This document shows positions 1 to 13,328 of a stretch of DNA of 64,000 nucleotides, in pieces (positions within the stretch are counted from its first letter, which is position 1; every line of letters begins with the position of its first letter). Source of the DNA: Anseranas semipalmata (taxonomy: Eukaryota > Chordata > Aves > Anseriformes > Anseranatidae). The notes below the pieces were generated by a model. That model searched no databases. It was given only the letters and a program-made list of their open reading frames with translations, and was not told where the DNA came from. The DNA lies in contig VXAA01001233.1 of the NCBI GenBank assembly GCA_013399115.1, forward strand, positions 650,541 through 714,540, read 5' to 3'. A program made the position numbers and the translations under genes.

Positions 1-3000
1 CTGTGTCCTCCTGGAGGGGACATTAAATGGAAGCACCCGCAGAGGGACCGTTGGGTGTGGGGCAGCCGTCGGCCACTCCAAGGGGCAGCAGCTTCATGCG
101 CTGCAATTAGCGCTCATCAAGGCAAGCAAGAGCTTTCAAAGCGCCACAAACCAAGGCTGAACCAGCTGCAGTGTGCCTGGGGATCTCCTCCCAAACACGT
201 GGCCCCCTGAATCGGGGGCATTAGTCACCTTTTGCTTACATATACCATCTGAGAAATACAGATTTGTATTTAACACTGGGAAGCTTCCTGAATTTTATTC
301 TTAAAAACTGTGCAAACATCTATACCAGAGACTCAGCAGCTCTAAAAGAAAAATAATCCAATGTCAGCGCCCTCCCCATCCCGCACCAATGGATGGGGCA
401 GCCAGTGCTTCTGGTCCCCCACACCTCGGGGTCCTGGCAGAAAGAGCTTCATGAAAGCAACGCACATCTCAGAGAAGACATCAATGAGTACCATTGCCTT
501 AAATGCTCTTTTTTGATGACAAAAAACATTAAAATAAAGCAAATGAAATGTTTTGATTCATTGTGCACAGACTGAGCAGCACTAAAGATAAACGCACCCA
601 TCGCCACGCAGAGCCTCAAGACTCAAAATACCTGCTAGAGGAAGAGAGGAAGCAATGGGGGGGTGGGAAGAAAAGGGGAAATTCACATTAGATTGCCATT
701 TTGGAGAGGGACAGCACCATCTCCGCATGCTTCTGCACTGCAGCCGGAGAGGTGCTGGGGATGGGGACAAAGCGAAGCACCAGCACTGGCCCTGCGAGCA
801 AGGGCAAATTGGGTCCCGTGGATGGGGAAAATGGAAACCAGGATGCAGCATCCCCTGCTGTGGGCAGCCTGGGCACCGCTGAACACAGGGGTGCCGTCAC
901 AAGAAACAGGAAATAGTCAGTTTGTTCTGTGGTTTGTTGGTGTTTTTTTTTTTTTCCTTCCAGATTTGCGCAATTCCCTTTCCCCGCTGCGCGCACACCC
1001 CTGTCCCTGCTGACCCTACTTTGCTGGGTCCAAAGACAGGGAAATTTGCTGCTGTTTCAAAGCCAACAGACTTTTTGTTTGCTTTGGGCTTGTTTTGCTA
1101 AAGGAATAATCCTCAATTTGCTCAGCAAAACAAAAACAGAGGCAAGACAAAAAAAAGCTGAAATCCCCCAAGTCACATCCAGAGGAAAAAATCAAATGGC
1201 AAATTAAGTTTCAAGCAGTGAGGGCGCAACCACATCAAGCCCCAAATAAGTGACCCAAACAGCAGCGTCACAGCCCAGAACCTGGCCTCATACCGGGTTT
1301 GACAGAGCCACAGCCTGTACACACCTCAGGCCCTGCTGCTGCACCAAGCAAGTATCTTACATGAAAATGGGCACGTTTGGTCCATTGCATAAACAGGGAT
1401 TCTCCACCGCCACGGCCTCAGTAGCAGAAAAGTCAAGTCCCAGTAAGTGCACTGCTTCAGCCCGTGCTGTTCTTGGTTTGCCCACCTCGTATCTCCTTAA
1501 ATTGCTATCCATCTCGGTAGCGCTTAAAAGGCTGTACCCGAACGCACCTTTGCACCGAAGCTCCCCGGCAGCCCTGCGGAAGGTGGCGAGGAGCGGAGCC
1601 CCCCATGGGCGTCAACGTTTCAGCCGCAGCCAGTTCTGCAGAGCTGTGAGCTGGGTCGCGGCACAAAGCCTGCAGCAGGTGAAGTCTTCTCCTCCACCCG
1701 GCTCCCCCCGGGCAGCCTGACCCCAGCCCTGAACCCATCACCACCACTGCCCGTTACAGGGATTGACGGACCTCAGCGCCTGCCGCAGGGTACGTTTTGG
1801 TGAAGATTCACTTTCTAAGCAGCAGCACTCGTGCTTCCCAGTACAATTCTGCGCCCTGTAAGGGCTCGCGCTGCCTCCAGCCCAGGCAGACCACGTTCCT
1901 TCGCCCTGCTGTGGTCAGCCCCTGCTTCCTTCCTCCTCGAGGGCATTCCTATCTTTGCACCCTCTGTGCAAAGGGACATAAATAATTCACGCCAGTTCTT
2001 TTTGCCAAATGTCTTAGTCAACAAATCACCCTACTCATCCCCTTGAGGAGATAATTCTGAACCCTATTTCAAGTTGGCTGGCTGTTCAGTTTTCCCCTTG
2101 GCGCCCAGGGTTCCCTTGTCCTAGCGCTGGGCTGCACCACCCGCTGCTTGGGGCACGCTCCCAGCTCCAGCCTCCCCTGTGGGTCCCACGTGGGGACATC
2201 CTCGCAGCCCCCCAGACTCCCAGAAGTGCTCAAAAAAGCTGCGCTGAGCAATTTAACCAAACCGGCAGTTCCTACAGCTCAGCTCCTCTTGTAACAGAAC
2301 ATAAGAAGTCACTGGCAACTCCTTTCCACGGAGCGATCTGCTGCCTCATTCTGTGGGCAACAACAACGTTAGAAGACAGCCTGCTGAACGGGCTGGATGG
2401 AAGCTTCCCGGTAGAAATAAAATTACTGCAAAATGCAAGTTTCATGCATAAAAGCCACTTTGTGGAAAGCCTCCTGGCAGGAACACTTGGTCCTGAGGCC
2501 AGGCCAGCGTGTTTTGCTTCCAACCAACTGCAACGGGCACACGTTGGCACTTGGGCAAAGCCCCCGTAACAGAGGACAGCGCCAGCCCCGGCACAGTGGG
2601 AGGACAGGGGACGCACGGGGTGGTGGGGACAAGGGAGAGCCGTGCTTTCCAGCAGGAACAAACATCTCCGTATTGACACACAGCTCTCCTGGGCTTCAAG
2701 GGAGAAGGTCTGACTAGACCTGAAGATACTTGGCAGTGATAATTTCGATGAAAATTTCACCGGTAGGGGTCCAGCAGCCAGCTGCATCCCAGAGCAAGGA
2801 CAAGGCTCTGTACTCTCCCCACACGAGCAAAGCCTGCATTTTAGCCAGTCAGAAATGTTTAGCTTTCTGAAAATTTCTTGGAAATCCCTTCCAAAGGCTG
2901 CAGGATGTGTAAAAATTAATCTTTAAAACAAGTGATTTAAGCCACATCCACACTGGTGCTGCACGCACATCCCACTCTTCCCTGTGGTCATATGAACTCG

Positions 3001-5880
3001 CTGTGGTCCATACCTCATTCCAAGAAACCGAATCTCCAGTCACTAAATGTTACGTGTGGCTTTACCATGGGGGGACTGGTAAAGCCAGCTTTGGTAGCAA
3101 ACTGCCCAGGCATTAAAATTCCTTGCTGTCTACCTACATGAATTTATTTTACCCTGTTAGGCTTCCAAGACATTGAAAATATTCCTGTCTGGTTAGCAAA
3201 GTCCCAGGTGTATGCACCCAAAAAAGGTGCATTAATCTCCCCCACAGTCACAAAAGTTTCCCCCATCAGGCAATGAAACAGCGAGGACAAGGGGATGGTG
3301 GCTTCACTGCCACTGCTGCCGCTCCCTGCTGCAGCAGGGCGTCCTCGCCTGTGGCTCTCTGGTCAACAGGTACTTCAAAACAAGAATGCACAACAACAGG
3401 TTTTCAAAATAAAAATAAATACCAAGTTTGATCCTTGCCAGAAATTTTACTTGGAAGATGCTGTTGGACTAACCACGATTGAGAGCCTACAACAAAATTG
3501 CAAGCAAGTCTGGGTGAGACAAAACACTTGTTGCCGCTCCTGCATCATTTTCTCCTACAGCAGATGAGGTTGCTCCTGGGGCAAGGTCCCAGGCTGCCGA
3601 GCCTTACAGAGAGTGCAGCGCTGAGATGTGGTACGTGCTGCCTTTCAGAGATGCCAGCAGCGATGGTGCTCCTGGCCAGCATGCAGGCAATGAGAGGTTT
3701 TGTGCTAAGAACGAGCCAAGATGAGCAGGGTTAAGTGGGGACACACCAGAGAGCAGCAGGGAGGTGGCACCAGCCCTGTGCTCGGTCCTGCTTGGCCGCT
3801 GCGCCCGGTGCTTCTGGAGGGCACCGAAACCGGCACAGGGCTGGCGGGAGAGCAGCCGGAGCGGCTGGGCGAGCAGAGCACCGGCACCGCGGGAGCTCGG
3901 GCTGCAAGGTGCACAGGGAGCGCGGGGCTCCAGAACCCGCCTCAGGACGGGAACACGGCGGTAATGGGCAGACAGCACCGGACCCCGGGCATCATCCAGG
4001 CATGGAGTCCTGTTTTCAGATGGGGTGGTAATTAAGTCTCTGAGCAGGTTGTGGTGAGCCTTGCCAGAGGAGATTTCGAATTGACATTTGACACCTTTCT
4101 GAAAATACATATCCTATTTCAGCTGCTAGACACAAGGAAGGAAAGAAAGAGGTCCGGTGTCCGGGTGGTCACTCTGGGGCTTGCACTGCTCACACCACTC
4201 CACAGCAGCATCCCCAGCCAGGCTGTGCCCTGTCCCGGTACAGCCAGCACACCCCACGCAGGGAGGGCTGGGGCTCCAGGACCTTCGCCTCCTTCCACAC
4301 ATCCCTTTGCCCTGTGCCCTTCCCCTTGCAGAACACCCAAACACTCCCCACAGCATTGGGGCCAGGAGCTCAAAGGGCTGGGAAGCAGCAGAGCCCTTGA
4401 GCCAAGATCCGTGCCTCGCACACACTCGTTGTGGCGATGCCGATGGAGGCACTCACCGGCTTATTTAAGTACATCCGGAGATAAAACCCGCAACTGTGCA
4501 TGACACTGTCCCTTCGCTTTAAAGCCACAATTCAAACCACATCTGTGCCTGCAGCCTCAGCACGTGGGAACACACCCTGCACTGCTGCAGGCCTGCAGAA
4601 AAATCACTTAAATGCAATACAATCATCATCATCATTTATAGTGCATGGTGCAGTGACTTCTAAATGGGCACCCAAAACCCCCCGGAGCCTAAAAGCAGCT
4701 TTTGGCTCCTCGCGGAGGGGCCCCGTGAGCTGCACGGCTGGGGCTCTGCACCCGCACCCAGCAGCGAGTGTGACACAGTGCGGCTGGGTGCCCGCGAGCG
4801 CGCCATTTAAGGAATATTTGACATCGGAAGGATGAAAATTGTTGCTCGTACGTTCTGCACTAACCTCAGTAAAGCAGATGCATGAATTGCTCACTGCCTG
4901 CTTGCCTCAGAAATTGGATTTTCAGAACCGCAGGACGTAAACGTCCCCGCCAACATTGCCAGTACATTAGGCGTGGATACAGTTGTGGCTTTCATTCATG
5001 GCTGGCACGTGCACAAAAATGCCAGATGCACTTCTAAAGGTTGCTGTGCTATTTAAACAGTTGTCCAGGACAGGCTCTCCCTCCCCAGTGATGCTCAGAT
5101 TCCTTTTTTTAGTTGTTTTTTTTCTCCTGGTTTATTGGGAACAGGAGACGAAGGCGCTCCCAGGCGCCTCGCTGGCACCAAGCAGCCACAGGAGGGCACT
5201 TGGCCCACTGGCGGGGCAGCTCGCTGCACACGACGTGCCCAATGGACACCCATGCATGTTGTCCCCCCATATTGGCATTCCCCAACAACAAATAGAAATA
5301 TAAAGTAAAAAAAATAAAAATAAAAAAATCACACCCAAACCTCTCCTTCCTTTGCAAGGGTTTGCCCTTACATCTGCTCCTCTGCTGCAGCCATGGCCAA
5401 CAGCAGGTCCCAGCTCACCACCCTGTTCTAAAGGCATCTTCTTAACACCCATGGCCTCCACACACTGCCTTCAGCCACTGACAACCCTGACAGTTGTCTA
5501 TGACAAGATGGATTTTGCAGTCATATGATCTGCACAGAACATGAAGGCTGAAAGACCACCAGCATCCCAGCCTGGATGTGACACCAGCCAACAGCCTGAC
5601 ATTCGCCCCATAATGTCAGAGATCAAGGCCACCCAGCTGCAGCAGACATCTGTGACCCTTCCTGACACCCCATGCCCAATTTGCCACCAGATTCAGGTTG
5701 CGGGGCTGTGACCCACTGTGCCAGGAGAGGCACACTTGATGGGAACCTCCTCAGATCAAGGGCTTTGGACACCAAGGAAAATGCTAACAAAATTGGGCTT
5801 TGAAGATGAAAAGCCAAAATGTAAAATGTGAATGACCAAAAGCCTTGAGAATTAAGACAGTTATGAAGTTTAAGAGATCG
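1..5880 (-). other. SGIP1: SGIP1 intron 1, distal part (runs off the left edge)
   Basis: This is non-coding DNA downstream of the SGIP1 start exon on the minus strand, so it is read as part of the first intron. I looked for the next SGIP1 exon (residues beginning LKKRTRKAFG) and did not find it, so the intron continues past the window. Open frames of 60-170 codons occur on both strands but none has recognisable protein content or splice context. Visible low-complexity pieces are a T run near 942-957, a G-rich stretch near 656-668, a short ATC repeat near 4622-4636 and an A-rich stretch near 5306-5328. Confidence 0.55.
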
Positions 5881-6480
5881 TAGAGTCACAGAATGGTTTG
5901 GGTTGGAAGGGACCTCAAAGCCCACCCAGTCCCACCCCTGGGCAGGGCCCCCTCCCACCAGCCCAGGCTGCCCAAAGCCCCATCCAGCCTGGCCTTGGGC
6001 ACTGCCAGGGATGGGGCATCCACAGCTTCTCTGGGCAGCCTGGGCCAGCGCCTCACCACCCTCATGGGGAAGAATTTCTTCCTAATGGCTGATCTAAACC
6101 CACCCTCTTTCAGTTTAAAGCCATTACCCCTTGTCCTGCCACTACACTCCATGACAAAGAGCCCCTCCCCAGCTTTCCTGCAGCCCCCCACTTACTGGGA
6201 GGCCGCTCTAAGGTCTCCCCGGAGCCTTCTCTTCTCCAGGCTGAACATCCCCAGCTCCCCCAGCCTCTCTTCATAGGAGAGGTGCTCCAGCCCTTTGATG
6301 ATCTTCATGGCCCTCCTCTGGACGCGCCCTAATACGTCCACGTCCTTCTTGTGCTGGCAGCCCCAGAGCTGAACGCAGTGCTCCAGGTGGGGCCTCAGGA
6401 GAGCAGAGCAGAGGGGCAGAATCACCTCTCCTGCCCTGCTGGCCACACTGCTTTTCATGCAGCCCAGGATATGAGGGGCT
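5881..6480 (-). mobile_element. CR1 non-LTR retrotransposon, 5'-truncated 3' end
   Basis: A copy of the avian CR1 LINE lies antisense to the plus strand. Its 3' terminus is near 5881, where the minus strand ends in an ATTCTGTG-type octamer typical of CR1 tails. The copy is truncated near 6480, where it meets a TA/TG microsatellite. The minus-strand translation carries the C-terminal part of the CR1 reverse-transcriptase ORF, with blocks such as [50 protein letters not shown] and RLPREAVDAPSL. The reading frame is open over nearly the whole fragment, with one in-frame TAA at about 6192-6194 where other copies normally continue. It is a dead fragment lacking the endonuclease and most of the RT domain. 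Identification rests on recalled CR1 consensus text; the subfamily is not determined. Confidence 0.93.
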
Positions 6481-6575
6481 ATATATTTTTTCTTTTCCAC
6501 ACATATATATATATATGTTTTCACATTAATATGCAAGTGTGTGTGTGTATATATCATCATATATATATGATGAAG
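6481..6575. repeat. TA/TG microsatellite with an 18-bp perfect palindrome
   Basis: This is a compound simple repeat of (TA)n, then (TG)n, then (TA)n, directly at the truncated 5' edge of the CR1 copy. Within it, 6555-6572 is a perfect palindrome (CATCATATATATATGATG), so the two strands are identical over 18 bases and could extrude as a cruciform. The repeat probably arose at or after the CR1 insertion junction. Confidence 0.8.
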
Positions 6576-9500
6576 ATTTACACCCAAAATAAAGCGCAGC
6601 ATGGCACTTCCAGTAACTGTCCCATTCCTCCCACGGTCTGCCATCAAATACCTTGATTTTAAAGAAGTGATTAACCACAGCAATGGTGTAACTAAAATAA
6701 GCAGAAGAGACCTGACCTGAAAGAAAGGCTTCATTGCCAGGCATTTAACACAACCAAGCAAGCCGGCAGCTGCTGCCCCGCAGAGGAACCGCACTACATG
6801 AAGGAGCTCCAGGTCCCAGGTGGAAGGAGCCATGCAAACAGAGCATCAGGGACCTTATTATTAATAAATCATACTGGCTTCTTCTGCACCTCCTGCGCTA
6901 GAGCCCAAACCAGGCCAATGCCCCACAAAACTCCGATAAACCACACTAAAACCATGCTGAAACCATCCTTCTCCCACATCTGGAAGGGCACCCTCAGGGG
7001 ACCTAGAAGTGCCCCAGACGGGCCCATTCCAGGCACATTTACATACCCCACTGGCTCCCAGAAAACCTCACCAGTGACAGGGTGCCTACGGGACCATTTC
7101 AACAGTATCGCATTTACTAGTTTATTCGCTGGCAGCAAAATAGTTGGGAAAGATGTTTTTTTTTTAAATCACTATCTGTGTTAGAGGATCAAAGTGTTGC
7201 AGGTGGGCAATAACAAAGCCAAAGGAGAAGGAGCCCTCTTACGTTCCCTTCTGGCCCGTCCCCTGCCCATGGGAAACCAGTGGTGCATCACAGGATTTTC
7301 CTATTTGGAAAACTGAGGAATGTGAGGAAGCAGTTCGGTGCCATTCCCAGCAATAGCTTTTCAACATGTGGGAAGAGCTGTCCCTGCATCCCTTCACTGA
7401 CCACCCATAGCCCGGTCATGGTGAGGGGCTTCCAGAGGTGGAGGGAAGATTTTGATACATGCTTCTGTACCTTCTCATAATAGCTAAGATTACCTTCATT
7501 TTCAGCTGATACAAGAGCTTCTGGTTAAGCCATCAGGGAAAAAAACAAAACACCCAGCTGGCATTTTACAGATGAGCTTGTTTACGAAGCTTATAGCATC
7601 TGATACACGGGCAGGATATAGGATAAAGCCCATCCCGTCTGGAGGGGCCGTGCGATGCTGGGGGTGCTTTAAGGGATGCACAGAACAACAAATGCCCACT
7701 GACACGCATGCACTTGAAAGCCTGGCACCCATTTATTATTAATTACCTCTAATACCAGGGTGCATCTTTAATGATTTCTCCGTCAGGTTCTACAGATCTG
7801 GCTCTGGAGAACAGCACAGGAGCGCAACACGCAGCAAGATGCGTCCCACCTGCCCCCCGCGCCNGGGCTGTAGATTACCCCCCCACCCCAAGATAATATG
7901 GGCTGCAAAATGTGATTTTTTGTACTGGTACCTCCCTGGTTTCAAACAATATTGACAGTGGCTGCATCCAGCCCCTGCCCCTCCTGCGTGGCGCTGGGAG
8001 GCCGGGTCATTCAGACGCTTCGTTATCTCCTTCTGCTAAGTTAGCATCTGTGAAACTAAAAATCCCTAAAACCAATCTGAAAGTTAAAAGACGTGCCATC
8101 CTGTGGGGCTGTAAGCGCAGCAAACAGCGGCTGTAGCCGTTCTGCAAGCCTTCCTCCTCTTTCAACACACCGATAAAGCAAAAACCTCCCAAAGCCCCCA
8201 GGAACCCCGGCCTGCAGCTGAGCCTCAATTACAACGAAACAGCTGAGGCTACCGAACAGCTCGCGGGGCATGTGGGGCCAGGCATCGCGGGGCCAGCATT
8301 GCGCTGCTGCGCTGCACGTGAGCAAGGCACCTGGCTAACAGAAACCAGCCGCGCTTCACCAGGTGATCTTTTTCCTACGGAACTTGTAGAAACTCATACA
8401 CGCTGTCTTCTCAGAAAAAAGAAAGGACATGCTAAGAATGCCCAGAAAACGGGAACGCCACCACACATAAGCTCTGTGGGGAGCTCAGCACCTGACCCCC
8501 ACCAACTCCCCGAGGGCAGCGGGGTTCCAGGGGCTGCTCCAGTCTCTGCCGATAACCGGGGTGAGCGTGGGGCACCCGAGCGGCTCCGGGCGGCCGGTGG
8601 GAGGCTGCTGCCAGCCCTGCGCCCCCATCGCCCCTCTTGGCCCAGCAGCGGGTCGGGGTCCTGGGCACGTGCATTGAGCTTCACCGCCTCTTATGCCACC
8701 CGCAGCCTCAGCACTGGCATCCGGGCACACAAGCACTTGGTCACCCCAAGATGCTTAAGACCCTGTGGTGAATACTCAAGAAGAACATGCACCTGATTTA
8801 ACCTGGATTTCCACCCCCCACCCCCACCCTAAAGTGTCTTTAAAATTTTCATAATGCCAGTGCACCAGGCAGCAAGTTCCCTCCCCGGCAGAGACCCCGA
8901 TTGCTGTGTTTGGGCACCAGAGATGCCCACGGGCACACTTTAAACTGAGGCTCAAATGGATGCTTTGCAAACCTGCATCACATGCACTCATTGAGTTTGG
9001 CTTTATTTTCTACCCTTTCCACCCAAAGAGCCCTGTCTGTGGCAGTCCCCATAATTCTCACGGCCCAAGTCTGCAGCCAACCAGCTCCTTCACCTTCCTC
9101 CAACGCCCGCACACCGTGCTCTCGGCTCGGCTCTGCTCCATGTTCGGACCGACCGTGTCCCGGAGCAGAGGGAGCCTGGCGGAGGAGGGAAGCCAGCCGC
9201 AGCGTCGCTGTGTGCTGCCTGCGACCCGAGGGCACCCAGCACGGGGTTTGCTCCAGCGGCTGCAGCCGTCGTCCCGGGTATGATGCAAAAATGAGGTTCT
9301 GCTGCCTCACTCCTACTCCGGAGTGAACCCTCAGCGCCCCTTGACACAACGTGGGTTTTAGCTGGAAAGTACTGCCAGGCTTAATCCAAAGCATTTCCCA
9401 GACTCCCGGCGTTTGGGTGGGGCTTTGTTTGTTGTTCTTTCGGGGCTAGAGCCCTTTATCCCCTCCCTCCTCTAGCAAGAGGTGTCAGGAAACACGCTGC

Positions 9501-12500
9501 CAGTGGATGGAAAGACCCAAACCAGCTCGGCTGGAATGGTTTGTATGCCCAAAGCTTGGCTGCCTTTCTGCAGCAAGGCCCATCATCTGCCCAGCTAACC
9601 CAGAGACCTCTCCAAACGCTCCACGTGCGTCCTCCCACCACAGCGAGGAGCCCCTCCGAGCACCGCAAGGCATTTCTGAGGACCCGGGGGCACGGCGGGT
9701 GTTTGTGAGGGGGAGACCCCAGCACATCGCCACAGCTTCACCCCGTGTGGCTGCAGACGCTCCTGCAAGCCAAGGCGCTGAGCATCCCCGTGAGCCTGAG
9801 CCCTGTCAGACACACGGGAAAACATCGGTCCTGCTTCGGTGTTGGGGTCCTTGTGGATTTTCCTAAATGTTTTTGCAGTCCATGCCTGAGTTTGTGCTGA
9901 TTGCCTCAAACCTGCTGTTGGCTTTGTCAAGGACAACCAAAATACTTCCAGCAGGCCATTTCCCTGCCGAGACACATGGCCCATGCTAGACACACACTAA
10001 CATTTAAACACACCATTTCCTGGAGCTAGACCACCTAAAATCTACTGAAACCAAAGTTCTTGCTTAGTCAAGGAAAAGCCTTTGCTCTGTGCCATTGGCC
10101 ACCTCCAGGCCCGGTGCTGCCTGTTCAGCACCATGAAAATATCAGACAAGCATTGCTCAGAGGCGATGCCACAAAGCCTTTGCCATATGGGATGTGACCA
10201 GCCATCCGCAGAAGTTCCCAGCATGACCAGGTGCCCCAGAAACAGGCACAGAGGCACCTGGAAAATAACCCCGAAGAGAAATTCCTGCTCTGGGGAAGCT
10301 TCTCCCAGCTCTTCCTGGCAAACGTCTGAGTTGGGCTCTGGAAAAAGGCAGGAATCGTCCCTGCGGAGGAAGAAATTGCCTCCCCAGTACAGTCACGGCT
10401 CTTCCCATCTTCCCCACAGTTGGATAATCTTTCCAAACGCTGCACAACGTCTGCTTGAGTGACATGTTGCAGCAGCGATTGCGAAACTTAATTAAGCTGT
10501 ATAGAATACCTTCAGTGCGTTTGAGATGCAACAGATTAATTAAAAAAAGAGATAAACACACGCCTTTGTTCGGGCGCACAGATGTTTACCTTAACAACGT
10601 CACCGGGTGCACTTCTGAGTCACGGCTGGTGGCTGCACCACCGGAGGGGAGAGCCGGATCCCCCTCCCCCCTGCAGCCACACGGGAGGCTCCCAGGCACC
10701 CGCCGGGACTGATTCAGCAGCGGTTTCTGCCCAAGGCCAAGTGCTGACACGCCGCGCGGGTTTGCCGCGGGTTATTTTCGTCTCGGCGTTTCAAAGCCCG
10801 GGGATTTCAGCCCCCGTTGCTGGCAGCCCCGGCCCCGCTGCCCGAGCACAGCAGAGCTGTGCCCGGAGCTCCAGGGCCAAGCACCAGCCCCGGGGAGGCC
10901 CGGTTGCTTGGGACAGCGTTATTTTTAATGTGGTCTTTGGTTATGCATCCTGGTTTTTAAACATATATTGACAAATGTGGCATTTTGAAACATAACCATG
11001 GCTCCCTCCCCTCCCCCCCATCTACTACAAGAACTAAAAGATATTCCATACTGGGTTCAGAACAAACTCATACAAACTGCAAGCCCTGCACCACCCCAAG
11101 GGGCCAAGTCCTCCGGTTCCCAAAGAGGATCCCAAGCCACCACCAGAGCCGGCTCCATGCTGCTGGCCGGGAGCATGAGGGGCACCAGCATGCAGCTGCA
11201 GCGCGGTGTCCCAACATTTTGGTGATGGCTCTGCAAGCCATTTAAATAATAATATTAAAAACCCTTCAGCGGGTTTAGTGCAGGGAGCTACAGATATCTC
11301 ATGCAGGTTTGAAAGTTTCAGCTCAATTCTAAGCTGAGGGCTTTCAGAAGCATTCATATTAACAAAGCATCTCTGCAAAGTGTCACGGTTTCACCCGCGC
11401 ATTGGTCACAAAAGTTTCATTATTCCACAAATAGAGCTAGTTTCCAACTGTTTAAAAATTAATCAGAAGCATTAATTATTTCTTCTAACTCCATTTTCTC
11501 ACTTCCCAGGTTCCCATGTACATTAGATAGTTGGGGAGCAACACATTAATAATGGGGAAACTTTTTATGGCTAGTCCCTTTCTCCTAAATAAATGCAAGA
11601 CTGTTCCATGAGGCATGATTCCACCTCCAGCAGAGCCACCAAAAAAGCCACCAAAAAAAAAAATAAACCAGCCCCCTCCCCACACACAGCCCCAGGACTA
11701 GCTAGCACACACTAAGCATTGCAGCAGGCCAGCTTTAATTTATCCACGTTACTTCCTCCTAAAATGTGGGCACTTCCAGGAGCCGCGCTGTTAATGTGCT
11801 GTTAATGGCACCTTCTCTGCAGCTGAGCCGCCGTGTCACTGGCTGGGTCTGGTTACAAACGTGTCGCGTACGTGAGCATGGGGCGATGGTTTGGTGCCGT
11901 GGCTTAAGATTAAAATCTCTTTCATTCATGGCCATCTTTTCTAATACTGACAATAGCTAAGTCATAAACGAGGCACCGAAGGACGGTAACACCCATTTCC
12001 CTCGCACCAAGGAATCCAAAAGCGCATGCAGCAATCCCGTGCTCACCATGGCCGCAACACCACCCGAATTTCCAAGGCTGGACAAGCATTGCCCGTTGGC
12101 ACCCGACGCTGAGCCCCCTTCCAGGCTGGCCCAAGCTTGGCAGCACATCCCCGGGGACCCCATTTCTGCTGTCATCTCGGCGCTGCCGCCTGCTGAGCGT
12201 GCGAGCAGGGGCCGGATGTGGCTATGTGGGCACCTCGCGCCAGGCAGGCCTTCGGCTCAGCCGAGGGACCGTAAATAAAATAAATACATCTATGTCGAGC
12301 TTTTTGGCCCTGAAGGCCAAAAGGTATTCTGCTTTAAGCAAATAAAAATCTTCCTTCTGTGGCATCTTGCTCAAGAAGGCATAAAGAAGAGCTTTGCATA
12401 CGGCCGAGACGAATGACACAGGTTAAAATCTGTGTAAGAAATGCCCGGGGGCTTTTCCCACGCACGACCAGATGCGCATCCTCCCAGCACTCCCCGAAGC

Positions 12501-13117
12501 ATCTTACGCCTGGAGCCCATATTTCCTCCTCATTTCCTTTTCTATTCCAATAAGCCTCAAAGCAGTGTTCCCCCCCCCTTCCCCAGAGCCTGCATCTTCA
12601 AACCAGCGACACTACACGGCAGAAATTACCTTCTGTCCGAATATCCTTGTTTCCCATTGAAAAGATTCACGTCCATAATGCTATGCTACAAAAGCACAGA
12701 ATCCCATCTACCGTCAACAGGCCCCGGGCTGTGCGTGCAGATAACACTTAAAGTCATCCTCTGCATCGCATCAGAGGAAGCAGGCGGGTTTCCAGGCGAG
12801 GGGCGAATTACCGCCCGCAGGAGCGCGATGCGGAGCGGCCAGCACCAGCCCCGTGCTCCCTGCCCGGCTGCTGCCCCGGCGCTGGCACAGCGCTGCAAGT
12901 AATCCCGCAGGCTTGGTGTTCCAGCACCCCGCCAGCTCGCCGACGGTGGGCAGGGGGCTTCGGCTTAGGGGGAGGGGAGGATTTATTATTATTATTTCTA
13001 TTTTCTAAATGGAAAAGGTAAAGGATTCACGCTCCCTGGTTCAATACATTCTCCTTCCTCCACCATTGCCTTTAAAACTCTAGCGATCCCGAAAGACATG
13101 CTCAGATCATCACCTAC
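6576..13117 (-). other. SGIP1: SGIP1 intron 1, proximal part
   Basis: This is non-coding sequence between the CR1 copy and the SGIP1 start exon. No exon, RNA gene or further transposon was recognised. GC-rich patches occur near 8510-8680, 9110-9270 and 10730-10910, and a small ATT repeat near 12980-12995. One ambiguous base lies at 7864. The piece just downstream of the start exon (about 12760-12900) is CpG-rich and may be a continuation of the promoter-associated island. Confidence 0.5.
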
Positions 13118-13127
13118 CTTCCATCAT
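13118..13127 (-). CDS. SGIP1: SGIP1 first coding exon (ten coding bases)
   Basis: On the minus strand the sequence GCCACC-ATGATGGAAG is followed at once by the donor GTAGGTG. It encodes Met-Met-Glu plus the first base of Gly, matching the MMEG start of SGIP1. From memory, the human gene also puts exactly ten coding bases in its first coding exon. A pyrimidine-rich acceptor ending TTTTTTCAG lies just upstream, so the exon may be 13118-13162 and spliced to a non-coding leader exon, or it may be longer. SGIP1 is a muniscin-family endocytic adaptor that binds membrane and endocytic proteins, mainly in neurons. Support is the start context, the donor, the adjacent CpG island and the position downstream of PDE4B on the same strand. 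The stretch is too short for homology alone to prove it, and the rest of the gene lies beyond the left edge. Confidence 0.75.
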
Positions 13128-13162
13128 GGTGGCAGAATTGCATTCCTCAATTTCCAGGGAGC
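13128..13162 (-). other. SGIP1: SGIP1 5' UTR portion of the start exon
   Basis: These 35 bases lie between a plausible 3' splice site (TATATTTTTTCAG on the minus strand, cut after 13163) and the ATG. They contain no upstream ATG in the transcribed direction. If the acceptor is not used, the UTR runs on toward the CpG island and the 59-N gap. Confidence 0.5.
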
Positions 13163-13269
13163 CTGAAAAAATATAGGAGAATACAATCCCGGTTACCAGC
13201 TGCTTAACGTAAGCCCTTACATCAAACGCCTCTGATCCACGGCTTGTTTAGCTGCCAGAACAAGGAGGA

Positions 13270-13328
13270 NNNNNNNNNNNNNNNNNNNNNNNNNNNNNNN
13301 NNNNNNNNNNNNNNNNNNNNNNNNNNNN
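13270..13328. other. Assembly gap (59 N)
   Basis: An unbroken run of N inside the SGIP1 promoter region. GC-rich promoters are often lost from bird assemblies. Part of the non-coding leader or promoter may be hidden here. Confidence 0.99.
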
